Below are positions 54,682-62,544 of a stretch of DNA of 64,000 bases, one piece after another; within the stretch, counting starts at the first letter, position 1; each line of letters starts with the position of its first letter. Below the pieces are notes generated by a model that saw only the letters and a program-made list of their open reading frames with translations, was not told the origin of the DNA and did not search any database. The DNA comes from Streptomyces sp. NBC_00190 (GTDB lineage Bacteria > Actinomycetota > Actinomycetes > Streptomycetales > Streptomycetaceae): the NCBI RefSeq assembly GCF_036203305.1, contig NZ_CP108131.1, positions 5,394,001-5,458,000 of the forward strand, read 5' to 3'. A program made the translations under genes and the position numbers.

Positions 54682-55217
54682 TTCGGCTCCTCCACCGGGC
54701 GGCGCTGCCCGTCCTGGGTCTGCAGGGTCAGCTCCGGCAGGTCCTTGTGTACGACGGCGCCCGCGCCTGCGACCGCGCAGCGGCCCACCGTCACCCCGGC
54801 CAGCACGGTCGCCCGCACCGCCACCCACGCGCCGTCCCCGACCGTGATCGGGGCGTTGCGGTAGCGGAAATCGGCGGCCCGGTGGTCGTGCGAGCCGGTG
54901 CACAGCATCGCCTCCTGCGAGAGGCACACGTGCGAACCGATCGTCACCGGCTCCAGGTTCAGCAGCCAGGCGCCCTCGCCGATCCACGTGTGGTCCCCGA
55001 CGGTCAGCTTCCACGGCCACAGCACCCGCACCCGGTGCCGGATCAGCACGCCCTCGCCGATCTCCGCGCCGAAGGCGCGCAGCAGCGCGACCCGCAGCCG
55101 CGCCGGACAGAACCAGCTCATGAACAGCGTGTTCATCACGGCGAACCAGAGCGCCTGCGTCAGCAGACCCCGCCCCTTGTCGTATCCGGCCAGCGTGAAG
55201 GCAGGAAGGTCACGCAA
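54678..55217 (-). CDS. left-handed beta-helix acyltransferase (WcaF-like)
   Basis: 179-residue hexapeptide-repeat acetyltransferase similar to colanic-acid WcaF. It has the DLPAFTLAGYDKGRGLLTQA opening, then FCPARLRVALLRAFGAEIGE, repeats GEGVLIRHRVRVLWP, IGEGAWLLNLEPV and the catalytic-His region TGSHDHRAADFRY. It probably O-acetylates the polysaccharide. The start is uncertain: TTG 55217 with a weak GGGG is the best candidate; no ATG or GTG in frame fits. Overlaps the GT4 gene by four bases. Confidence 0.82.
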   Translation of the reverse strand: MRDLPAFTLAGYDKGRGLLTQALWFAVMNTLFMSWFCPARLRVALLRAFGAEIGEGVLIRHRVRVLWPWKLTVGDHTWIGEGAWLLNLEPVTIGSHVCLSQEAMLCTGSHDHRAADFRYRNAPITVGDGAWVAVRATVLAGVTVGRCAVAGAGAVVHKDLPELTLQTQDGQRRPVEEPK

Positions 55218-55239
55218 CTGAAGCCCCGATCGTCCACCC

Positions 55240-55262
55240 TCCCTCCGACCTCGTCGGAGGGA
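55240..55262. promoter_or_regulatory. 10-bp inverted repeat between acyltransferase and polymerase genes
   Basis: TCCCTCCGAC and GTCGGAGGGA face each other across CTC in the divergent promoter region, just upstream of the acyltransferase. Rightward, a TAGACT box is at 55298-55303 for the polymerase gene. It could be an operator or an RNA hairpin in the acyltransferase leader. Confidence 0.5.
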
Positions 55263-55338
55263 CCCCCAGCGCCTCCCCGGGCGCCGCCCGCTCAGACTAG
55301 ACTGCGCGCGGAGCCAGGCACATGGGGTGGGGGCAGCA

Positions 55339-56850
55339 GTGGCAACGGACATACGCAAGCCTTCCGTAGCCCCGGTGCCGCACCCACTTGAGGACGAGAC
55401 CCTGTGGGGCCGGGTCACCACCCCGCGCACCCTGCTCTCCCGCGCGCTGTCCGTCCCGCTCGCCCTCGGATTCACCGTCTTCCTGCCGCTGTTCGTCGCC
55501 GTCCAGCCCGGTGCGGGCCAGCGCGACGCGGCCTTCTGGCTCCAGCTGCTGCTCACCATGTACGCGGGCGCCCGCCTCTCCGCGATGGTGCTCACCAGCC
55601 GACGCAAGCTGCTCCAGGGCTCCTTCTGGCTCTTCGTCTACATGGCCATGGGCGTGGCCCCCCTCGCGCAGGCCGTCCTCGGCCAGGTCCCGACGCCCGT
55701 CGTCGGGCCCCGCTCCGACCTCACCGTCGCCATCGGCCTGGTGCTGCTCGGCTGCACCGCCTTCGACGTGGGCGTCCTGCTCGCCCGCCACCGGCCCGCC
55801 GGCCGCGCGGGCGGCTCCCAGAAGGAGTCGCGCCCCGTCATGGCCCACCGGCGGCGGCTCCAGCTGCTCACGGTCGTGTCCTTCGCGTGCAGCGCGGCCT
55901 TCGTGCTGAAACTCGGCGGTCCGGCGGTCTTCTTCTCCAGCCGCCAGGAGATCATCGCGGGCATCCAGGAGGCGGGTGTCTCCAACGGCGACGGCCAGGC
56001 GGGGCAGGCCCTGCTGCGCGGTTTCGGCACCGTGCCGGCGCTGCTCTCGCTGCTGCTCTACACGCGCTGGCTGATCACCTCGAAGTTCGCCCGCCGCAAG
56101 GTCTCGGTCATCGTCACCTGGTCGGCGCTCGCGCTGCTGAACCTGGTGGTCAACAACCCGATCTCGAACCCGCGCTACTGGTTCCTGACGGTCATGTTCG
56201 CGATGCTCTTCACGGTCTTCCCGGTCAGCGCGGCGATGTACCGGGTGGCCCTGTCGATGGCCGTGGTCGTCGCCCTGCTCGTCTTCCCCTTCGCGGACCG
56301 CTTCCGGTACGACGAGAAGAACTACCGTCCGGTCGAGACCACGTCCTTCCTGGAGCCGATGGCGCTCAAGGACTACGACCAGATCGGCATGTTCGCGAAC
56401 ACCATCACCTTCTCGAACTCCGGGCCGGGGCACTTCTACGGCCGCCAGCTGGCCGGGTCGGTCTTCTTCGCGGTGCCGCGCTCGGTGTGGCCGGGCAAGC
56501 CGCGCGACACGGGCGTGATGGTCGGTCAGTGGATGGGCACGGTCAACACCAACCTCTCCTCCCCGATATGGGCGGAGCTGTGGATCGACTTCGGCCCGCT
56601 GGGCATGGGCGCCGGGCTGCTGGCCATGGGGTACGCCGCCGCCCGCGTCGACCGGCGCTACGCGAAGCGCGCCACCCGGCGGTCCCCGCCGGGGAGTCTG
56701 ATCTCGGTGGTGGTCCCGCTGGTCGCGGGCTACTCCTTCATCCTGCTGCGCGGGCCGCTCCTCCAGGCGTCGGGGCGCGTCGCGATCGCCGCCCTGTGCC
56801 TGGCGCTGGTCGCGACCTACCGCACGGACAAGTCCACCACCCTGCGCTAG
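55339..56850 (+). CDS. Wzy-like oligosaccharide repeat-unit polymerase
   Basis: 503-residue membrane protein with about 11-12 hydrophobic segments (LALGFTVFLPLFVAVQ, LLLTMYAGARLSAMVLTSRR, SVIVTWSALALLNLVVNNPI and others) and a periplasmic-type loop (FRYDEKNYRPVETTSFLEPM, FANTITFSNSGPGHFYGRQL, FFAVPRSVWPGKPRDTGVMV). The last motif, with the PR-x3-W-P-x-K-P pattern, is typical of O-antigen polymerase-like proteins. GTG 55339 has GGGGTGGGGG upstream; GTG 55327 is possible. It would polymerise repeat units on the outer face. Divergent from the acyltransferase. Confidence 0.85.
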   Translation: MATDIRKPSVAPVPHPLEDETLWGRVTTPRTLLSRALSVPLALGFTVFLPLFVAVQPGAGQRDAAFWLQLLLTMYAGARLSAMVLTSRRKLLQGSFWLFVYMAMGVAPLAQAVLGQVPTPVVGPRSDLTVAIGLVLLGCTAFDVGVLLARHRPAGRAGGSQKESRPVMAHRRRLQLLTVVSFACSAAFVLKLGGPAVFFSSRQEIIAGIQEAGVSNGDGQAGQALLRGFGTVPALLSLLLYTRWLITSKFARRKVSVIVTWSALALLNLVVNNPISNPRYWFLTVMFAMLFTVFPVSAAMYRVALSMAVVVALLVFPFADRFRYDEKNYRPVETTSFLEPMALKDYDQIGMFANTITFSNSGPGHFYGRQLAGSVFFAVPRSVWPGKPRDTGVMVGQWMGTVNTNLSSPIWAELWIDFGPLGMGAGLLAMGYAAARVDRRYAKRATRRSPPGSLISVVVPLVAGYSFILLRGPLLQASGRVAIAALCLALVATYRTDKSTTLR

Positions 56851-56875
56851 TCAGGGCGGAGCTCCGCGCAGCGGA

Positions 56876-58132
56876 TCAGGCGGCGGAAGCCGACAGGGGC
56901 TCACTGTCCCGTGTGGTGGCGGCCGGCAGGCGGGCGACCCGCAACCAGGCGGCCAGGGCCTTCAGCGCGGAGCCGGCCACCAGGCCCCAGGCCGCGCCCG
57001 CCACACCGAAGGCCGCGTAGCCGCCCAGCAGCAGCCCCACCGACAGCAGCGAGAAGACCACCTGCAGGGACAGCGTGGCCTTGGGGGCCAGCACCCGCAG
57101 GGTGAGCAGCGCGCAGGTGCCCAGACCCATCACCGCGTACTGGGCACCCGTCGCCGGTAGTAGCGCGGACGCCGAGGCCCAGGTGTCGCCCAGCAGCTGA
57201 CGGCCCGCCCGTTCGGGAAGCGCGTACAGCACGGCCCCCCACCCGGCACCGAGCAGCGCCAGCACCACGCCCAGCAGACCCGTGGCCCGGACCGTGGCCC
57301 GCTTGCCGCCGAGCCGCGACAGCACCGGCGGCCCGAAGGAGTTCGCCGAGTTGAACAGCACGTTCAGCGGACCGAAGAGGGTCGTCGCACCCCGCAGCGC
57401 ACCGACGGCCAGCGGCGTCGCGAAGACTCCGAGGCCCAGTACGGCGAGCTGGCTGGAGCCGTTGCCCACGGCGAACTCGACCACGAACCGCTGCCCCAGG
57501 TGCCCGCGCCGCACGTACGGCCGCAGATCGGCCCGCGCCCCGCGAACGTAGGGCCGTAGCAGCCACAGCCCGAGGCCCAGCGCCGGCAGCGCGGAGAGGC
57601 CCCACACCAGCACCAGCCGTCCCGCGGAGGCCCCGGACGGCTGAGCGGCCAGCGCCGCGACCACGCACACCAGCCGCAGCGCGTCGGCGGCCAGCGCCCG
57701 CTCGGGGGCGCGCAGCGCCGAGAAGCAGTACCGCAGCCCGTCCTGGAGGAGGACCAGCGGCAGCACGAGGCCCAGCGCGAGGAACGCCGGCCCGGCGGAG
57801 CCGGACAGGGCCAGGCCCACGGCCGCCACCGCGGCCCCGGCCACCACCGAAGCCGCCCCGGTGAAGCCCACGGCCGACCGGCACACCTCGCCCAGCCTCC
57901 CGCGGACTTCGTCCGGGGGGAGTCCCGCGCCGTTCTCCAGGACGACGCTCTGGCCGACGTAGGCCATGTTCAGCCCGAGGAGCACGGTGAAGGTCACGTA
58001 CACCATCGAGAAGTCGGCGAAGCCGGACTCCGTGGACAGCCGGGCGGCCAGTACCAGCACCAGGATGTTCGTGGCGCTGGAAGCGGCCTGGTCCAGCACC
58101 GACGCGACGGCGGCGAGGCCGCGTCGGCTCAT
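56876..58132 (-). CDS. polysaccharide flippase (Wzx/MATE-like)
   Basis: 418-residue membrane protein of about 12 helices, all strongly hydrophobic. It begins MSRRGLAAVASVLDQAASSA and TNILVLVLAARLSTESGFAD with FSMVYVTF, the opening of the Wzx/MVF superfamily, and continues with LVLPLVLLQDGLRYCFSALR. It would flip lipid-linked repeat units. ATG 58132 overlaps the Wzz-like gene stop by four bases (ATGA). Convergent with the polymerase gene, 25 bases apart. Confidence 0.87.
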   Translation of the reverse strand: MSRRGLAAVASVLDQAASSATNILVLVLAARLSTESGFADFSMVYVTFTVLLGLNMAYVGQSVVLENGAGLPPDEVRGRLGEVCRSAVGFTGAASVVAGAAVAAVGLALSGSAGPAFLALGLVLPLVLLQDGLRYCFSALRAPERALAADALRLVCVVAALAAQPSGASAGRLVLVWGLSALPALGLGLWLLRPYVRGARADLRPYVRRGHLGQRFVVEFAVGNGSSQLAVLGLGVFATPLAVGALRGATTLFGPLNVLFNSANSFGPPVLSRLGGKRATVRATGLLGVVLALLGAGWGAVLYALPERAGRQLLGDTWASASALLPATGAQYAVMGLGTCALLTLRVLAPKATLSLQVVFSLLSVGLLLGGYAAFGVAGAAWGLVAGSALKALAAWLRVARLPAATTRDSEPLSASAA

Positions 58133-59886
58133 CTGCGGCCCTGGCGGACGGTGCGCAGCGCGACGGTGTCGGTGCCGTCACCGGCGATGTTCTGCTCGGG
58201 CTCGGCCACTTCGTACGCGATCGGCTCGGGCTGCGGGGCGGACTTCCCGGACGTTCCGGAGCCGGCGGCCGGGCCGGTGGCGGCCGGGACGACCTTGTCC
58301 TTGCTCCGGCCGCGCTTCTCGCCGGGCAGCGGCGCGTGCAGCACCGCGCCGAGCACCGTGCCGCCGGCGCCGCTGATCAGCTCGCGGATCCGGGACAGGT
58401 CGCTGCGGTGGACGGCGCGCGGGTTGCAGACCACCAGGACGCCGTCGACACGGTCGACGAGGGCGAGGGCGTCGGCGTACGAGAGCACGGGAGGCGCGAG
58501 CACGACCACGGTGGAGTTGGGGGAGTCGGCCTCGGAGATCAGCTGGGTGGCGCGGGCGGAGGTCAGCGCGCGCGGGACGTTGCGCGCCCGTTCGCCCGGA
58601 ATCAGTTCGAACGTGCCGGACTCCCCGGCGTCGACGACGAGCTGGCGCCCGTCGGGCCACTCGGAGTCGGCGTGGCGTCCGGCGGCGGAGGGGCCGCCCG
58701 GGGTCCGGCTCCACCGGGGCCGGCCGCCGGCGTCCGTCGGCAGCTGGCTGGCCAGCACCGGGGTGCGCAGGTCGGCCTCGATGAGCAGGACGTCCTTGCC
58801 GGTCTCCGCGAAGGAGGCGGCGAGGTTCACGGCGACCGCGGCGGCGGTCTCGCTGCTGCCGCGGGGGGCGACGACGAGCAGCCGGCGCCGGTCGGCGAAG
58901 CGGGAGTCGTAGGCGAGCCGGAAGGCCACCGAGCGGTACTCCTCGGCGACCCGGGGATCGGCCTCGCCGGCGGCGAGCAGCGGTCCGCCGCCCGTCCTGT
59001 CCCGGGGCAGGTAGCCCAGTACGGGCGCGCGCAGGGACCGCGCCACATCGCCCTCGGAGCGCGGCGCCGGGTCGAAGACCAGCCGGACCCAGGCGGCCAG
59101 CAGGCCGAGTGCGAGGCCCACGGCCGCGCCGAGCGCGAGCGACATGACGATGCCGGGCCCGTCCGTCGCGGTGGGCGCGGTCGCGGCGCTGGTGACCCGG
59201 CCCGGGGTCATGTCGAGGGCTTCGAGCTTGGTGATCTTGGTGTTGTAGCCGCCGACCTCGCTCTGCAGGTCGGTCTTGGAGGAGGTGGCCGCGTCGCGCC
59301 CGGAGCCGGCGGGCATCCGGGCGATCTCCTTGGAGAGCTCGTCGAGCTGCTTGGAGATCGGATCGCGCTGCTCCTTGTACCCCTTGACCATTTTGTCGCG
59401 GGTGGCGTCGAGGGCTTCCTGACGCTTGAGCAGATACGCATCGGTCATCGCGTTGGCGCGCTTGGCGGCCTCGCCGGGGGAGGACGCGGTGTAGGTGAAG
59501 CGGAGCACCATCGTCTGCGGCGGGTTGGTCACCTGCAGACCGCTGCGCAGGGCCGCCAGGCCGGACGCGGACACGCCGAGCTTCTTGGCGGCCTCGTTGG
59601 CTATGGAGGAACTGAGCGCGACCTGGCGCTCCGAGCCGATGTTGATCGCCTTGTCGGGGGCGAGGCTCGGGTTGAAGGGGTCGTCGGTGGGTGCGCGCAG
59701 GACGACGTCGGCGGTCGCGACGTAGGTGTCGGCCGTGGAGATGCCGAGGTAGACGCCGCCCAGCAGGCCGACTGCGATGCCCGCGCCGATGAGTCTGCGG
59801 TAGCGCAGGAGCTGGCGGAACTGATCCCGGAGGAGGTCCGGTTCGTCCTCGGCCGGTGCCGCTGCTGGGCGGTTCGTCTCGATCAC
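58129..59886 (-). CDS. Wzz/Wzc-like polysaccharide copolymerase with degenerate kinase motif
   Basis: 585-residue protein. Residues 20-265 are a Wzz domain flanked by helices (33-51 and 246-268) with a coiled-coil loop. Residues 300-530 are a BY-kinase-like ATPase: EEYRSVAFRLAYD, then VVAPRGSSETAAAVAVNLAA where family members have a Walker A Gly-x-Gly-Lys-Ser/Thr, and VLLIEADLRTP (Walker A prime, kept). The Walker A lysine is missing and Walker B lacks its Asp (VVVLAPP). There is no C-terminal tyrosine cluster. It probably sets chain length without kinase activity. GTG 59886 overlaps the upstream glycosyltransferase stop by four bases. Confidence 0.87.
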   Translation of the reverse strand: MIETNRPAAAPAEDEPDLLRDQFRQLLRYRRLIGAGIAVGLLGGVYLGISTADTYVATADVVLRAPTDDPFNPSLAPDKAINIGSERQVALSSSIANEAAKKLGVSASGLAALRSGLQVTNPPQTMVLRFTYTASSPGEAAKRANAMTDAYLLKRQEALDATRDKMVKGYKEQRDPISKQLDELSKEIARMPAGSGRDAATSSKTDLQSEVGGYNTKITKLEALDMTPGRVTSAATAPTATDGPGIVMSLALGAAVGLALGLLAAWVRLVFDPAPRSEGDVARSLRAPVLGYLPRDRTGGGPLLAAGEADPRVAEEYRSVAFRLAYDSRFADRRRLLVVAPRGSSETAAAVAVNLAASFAETGKDVLLIEADLRTPVLASQLPTDAGGRPRWSRTPGGPSAAGRHADSEWPDGRQLVVDAGESGTFELIPGERARNVPRALTSARATQLISEADSPNSTVVVLAPPVLSYADALALVDRVDGVLVVCNPRAVHRSDLSRIRELISGAGGTVLGAVLHAPLPGEKRGRSKDKVVPAATGPAAGSGTSGKSAPQPEPIAYEVAEPEQNIAGDGTDTVALRTVRQGRR

Positions 59887-61118
59887 GGCCGGGATCCCCC
59901 AAGTGCTTCGTCCATCAGTGCGTCGATGCGGGCCAGGCCCGCTTCGCGGCTCAGGTGGGCCGCGACGTGGCGGGGTCCGGCCGCCCCCAGCGCGTCCGCG
60001 CCTTCGGGGTCCTCCGCCAGGGCCCGTACGGCCTTCAGCAGGGCCTCGGGGTCCTCCGGCTGTACGAGCACCCCTGCCCCCGAGCGCTCCACCTCCTGGG
60101 CGGTTCCGCCTTCCGCCGCCACGGAGGCGACGACCGGCCGGCCCGCCTGGAAGTAGGAGGTGAGTTTCGACGGAACGCTCATGTCCAGCACGGCGGCGTG
60201 CTGTGTGACCGCGAGTACGTCCGCCGCCGCGAGGATATCGGGGAACTCGCCGTCAGCGGCAGGGGGGATGATGTCCAGATTCGGGACGTCGGCGGCGAGT
60301 TCGGTGAGGGCCGAGCGCTGGCTGCCGTCGCCCATGAGGACGAAGCGGACGCTCGGGTCGAGCCGGGCGGCGCCCACGAGGACCTCCAGCCCCTGCTTCA
60401 GGCCCATGTTCCCGGAGTGCAGCACGACGGTTTGGCCGGGGGCCCAGCCCAGGTGGTGACGGGTCTCGCCGCGCGGCTTGCTGGGCACCGCGACGTGGGA
60501 CCAGTTGGGGACGAGGCGGATCCTGCCGGGATCCACGCCCATGCCCACGACCCGCTCCACGAAGGTCTCGTGGATGACGCCGACGAGGGTGGCGCGCTTC
60601 AACGCGTACGCCTCGGCGCGGCCGGCGACCGCGGCCGCCTTGTCGCCGCCGCTGATCCCGCTCTGCGCGGCGGCGGCGCCCATCAGGTCCTGGACGACCG
60701 GGACGTACGGGACCTTCCACCGCGCCGCGAGCCGGGCGGCCAGCACGCCGCCGGCCAGGCTGGGCATCTGGGCGAGGACCGCGTCCGGCTTGGGCATCCG
60801 GGGCGGGGCCACGGCGCCGTGCAGCAGAATCGATCCTTCAAAAAGGGCGCGCTTCACGGCGGTCTGCTTCTGCGGCACGGTGTGCGCACGCCGGTGTACG
60901 GTGACCCCCGCGCGCTGCTCCGTGCGCCGGAACGCCCCCTGGTACTCCGGCTCCAGCGACCACGCCGGGTAGTGCGGCATTCCGGCGAGGACGTGGGTCT
61001 CGTGGCCGAGATCTGCCCAGTGCTCCGCGATTTGGGTGGCGTACGGCCCAATCCCCGCGTGTTCGGGAGCGTAATTGGTGGAAACCAGCAGCATGCGCCG
61101 GTGACCGGATCTCGACAC
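59883..61118 (-). CDS. GT4-family glycosyltransferase (WcaI/WbuB-like)
   Basis: 411-residue GT-B glycosyltransferase. It begins with MLLVSTNYAPEHAGIGPYAT and ETHVLAGMPHYPAW, as in WcaI/WbuB enzymes, then VVQDLMGAAAAQSG, RLVPNWSHVAVPSKPRGE, VLHSGNMGLKQGLEVLVGAA, FVLMGDGSQRSAL and the donor-site VPSKLTSYFQAGRPVVASV. WbuB-type enzymes often transfer a fucosamine or fucose-type sugar, which would fit gmd-fcl, but that is inference. GTG 61118 has GGGAGAAGGGGA upstream; GTG 61151 is less likely. First gene of an overlapped operon with the Wzz-like and Wzx genes. Confidence 0.9.
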   Translation of the reverse strand: MSRSGHRRMLLVSTNYAPEHAGIGPYATQIAEHWADLGHETHVLAGMPHYPAWSLEPEYQGAFRRTEQRAGVTVHRRAHTVPQKQTAVKRALFEGSILLHGAVAPPRMPKPDAVLAQMPSLAGGVLAARLAARWKVPYVPVVQDLMGAAAAQSGISGGDKAAAVAGRAEAYALKRATLVGVIHETFVERVVGMGVDPGRIRLVPNWSHVAVPSKPRGETRHHLGWAPGQTVVLHSGNMGLKQGLEVLVGAARLDPSVRFVLMGDGSQRSALTELAADVPNLDIIPPAADGEFPDILAAADVLAVTQHAAVLDMSVPSKLTSYFQAGRPVVASVAAEGGTAQEVERSGAGVLVQPEDPEALLKAVRALAEDPEGADALGAAGPRHVAAHLSREAGLARIDALMDEALGGSRP

Positions 61119-61245
61119 TGAACGTCCCCTTCTCCCCAGGATGATGCGCACGTCACCCTATTCGTTCACCCGCACGGTGCGGAACGTGCACGCTATTGTC
61201 TGCTAATCCGCTACGCCGGGGGGTGTGGCTGCTGGGGGGTAAGAG

Positions 61246-61743
61246 ATGACGGACCGTGACATGTCCGAACTTCGCGCGTCCGCGCGCAAACCGTATCGAG
61301 TCGGCTACGCGCCGGGCGCATACGACCTGTTCCACATCGGGCATCTCAACATCCTTCGGCACGCCCGGAGTCAGTGCGACTACCTGGTGGCCGGAGTCGT
61401 CTCCGACGAGATGGCCGAACTCGCCAAGGGACGCCGCCCGATGATCCCGCTCGTCGAGCGGCTGGAGATCGTCCGCAGCGTGAAGTACGTGGACGCCGCC
61501 TTCGTCGAGACGGTCCCGGACAAGGTGGAGACCTGGAAGCAGGTCCGCTTCGACGTCATCTTCAAGGGCGACGACTGGCGGGGCACCCCCAAGGGCGACA
61601 AGCTGGAGAAGGACTTCGCCGCCCACGGCGTCGACGTCGTCTACTTCCCCTACACCGTCCACACTTCCAGCACCCAGCTGCGCCGGGCGCTGGACGCGCT
61701 CGCCGAGCCCCTCACGGAGCCGGTCACCGCGGAACGGCGCTGA
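61246..61743 (+). CDS. cytidylyltransferase-like nucleotidyltransferase
   Basis: 165-residue nucleotidyltransferase of the glycerol-3-phosphate cytidylyltransferase type. The HxGH motif is at 30-33 in GAYDLFHIGHLNILRHA, with VSDEMAELAKGRRPMIPLVE and VIFKGDDWRGTPKG as in TagD-like enzymes; the ISTT region is altered to HTSSTQLRR. It would make a CDP-alcohol or CDP-polyol. ATG 61246 has GGGGGGT upstream. Its 3' end overlaps the 3' end of the CDP-alcohol phosphotransferase gene by 20 bases, tail to tail. The two form a plausible enzyme pair. Confidence 0.88.
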   Translation: MTDRDMSELRASARKPYRVGYAPGAYDLFHIGHLNILRHARSQCDYLVAGVVSDEMAELAKGRRPMIPLVERLEIVRSVKYVDAAFVETVPDKVETWKQVRFDVIFKGDDWRGTPKGDKLEKDFAAHGVDVVYFPYTVHTSSTQLRRALDALAEPLTEPVTAERR

Positions 61744-62458
61744 GCTCCCGGTACCACTTGGTGAGGAACGCCAGCAGGAACAGTCCGGCGACCACCCCGA
61801 GCCCCGCGTACGCCCATCGGAACAGCCCGCCGCCGAGCAGCAGGAACACCAGGCAGAACACCCCGTAGTCCACGGGCAGCAACGCCACCGCGCGCACGGT
61901 CGACGGCGCGGCGGCGGGACTCCCCGGAGCCGGCCTGGGCTTGAGCTTCTCGGTCAGCAGCCCGCCGAAGAAGGTCACGATCGCGGCGAACTGGAAGCCG
62001 AGCGGCACCAGCAGCCAGCCGTCGCCGCCCGTCCCGGCCCCGCCGATCCCGTACGAGTCGGGGAAGCGGTAGAAGGCGATCAGTACACAGGAGTGCACGG
62101 CGGTCAGCTTGGCGCAGTCCACGACGTGGTCGAGCCATTCGCCCGCCGCGCTGCCGCCCCCGCGAAGCCGGGCCAGCTGTCCGTCGGCGGAGTCGAAGGC
62201 GAACCCGACCGCGAGCGCGGCCCAGACGGCGATCCCGAGCCCCCAGGAGGGCTCGGTGAGCGCGACCGCGGCCGCGGCGGCGAAGCTGAACGCGGCGCTG
62301 ACCAGCGTCACCTGGTTCGGGGTGAGCCCGAGCCCGTACGACCCGGCGGCCAGATAGCGTCCAGCGGGCCGGTTGACGAACCGTGAGTAGAGCGACACCC
62401 CCTTCGCCGACTTCTGCGCTCCGCGCAACTCCCGCAGCGCGGTTCCGACTCTGCCCAT
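61724..62458 (-). CDS. CDP-alcohol phosphotransferase family membrane protein
   Basis: 244-residue membrane enzyme. It matches the CDP-OH-P motif exactly: Asp89, Asp92, Gly93, Ala96, Arg97, Gly106, Asp110 and Asp114, spaced D-x2-DG-x2-AR-x8-G-x3-D-x3-D. Five or six helices follow. It transfers an alcohol phosphate from a CDP-alcohol to a lipid or polyol acceptor. Neighbouring cytidylyltransferase makes a CDP-alcohol, so the pair could decorate the polysaccharide or make a special lipid; the alcohol is unknown. ATG 62458 has GAGGGGGT upstream. Confidence 0.88.
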   Translation of the reverse strand: MGRVGTALRELRGAQKSAKGVSLYSRFVNRPAGRYLAAGSYGLGLTPNQVTLVSAAFSFAAAAAVALTEPSWGLGIAVWAALAVGFAFDSADGQLARLRGGGSAAGEWLDHVVDCAKLTAVHSCVLIAFYRFPDSYGIGGAGTGGDGWLLVPLGFQFAAIVTFFGGLLTEKLKPRPAPGSPAAAPSTVRAVALLPVDYGVFCLVFLLLGGGLFRWAYAGLGVVAGLFLLAFLTKWYRELSAVPR

Positions 62459-62544
62459 GCAGGGACCCCCTCAGTGACGATGTCGAACACATCATCGCAG
62501 GGCGAACTGGAGTACTAGATCCGTCCGGACCCCGGGTCCACGGC

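Noticed and set aside
58129..59886. A functional BY-type tyrosine kinase
   Set aside because: Walker A lysine, Walker B Asp and the tyrosine cluster are absent, so only a copolymerase is called.
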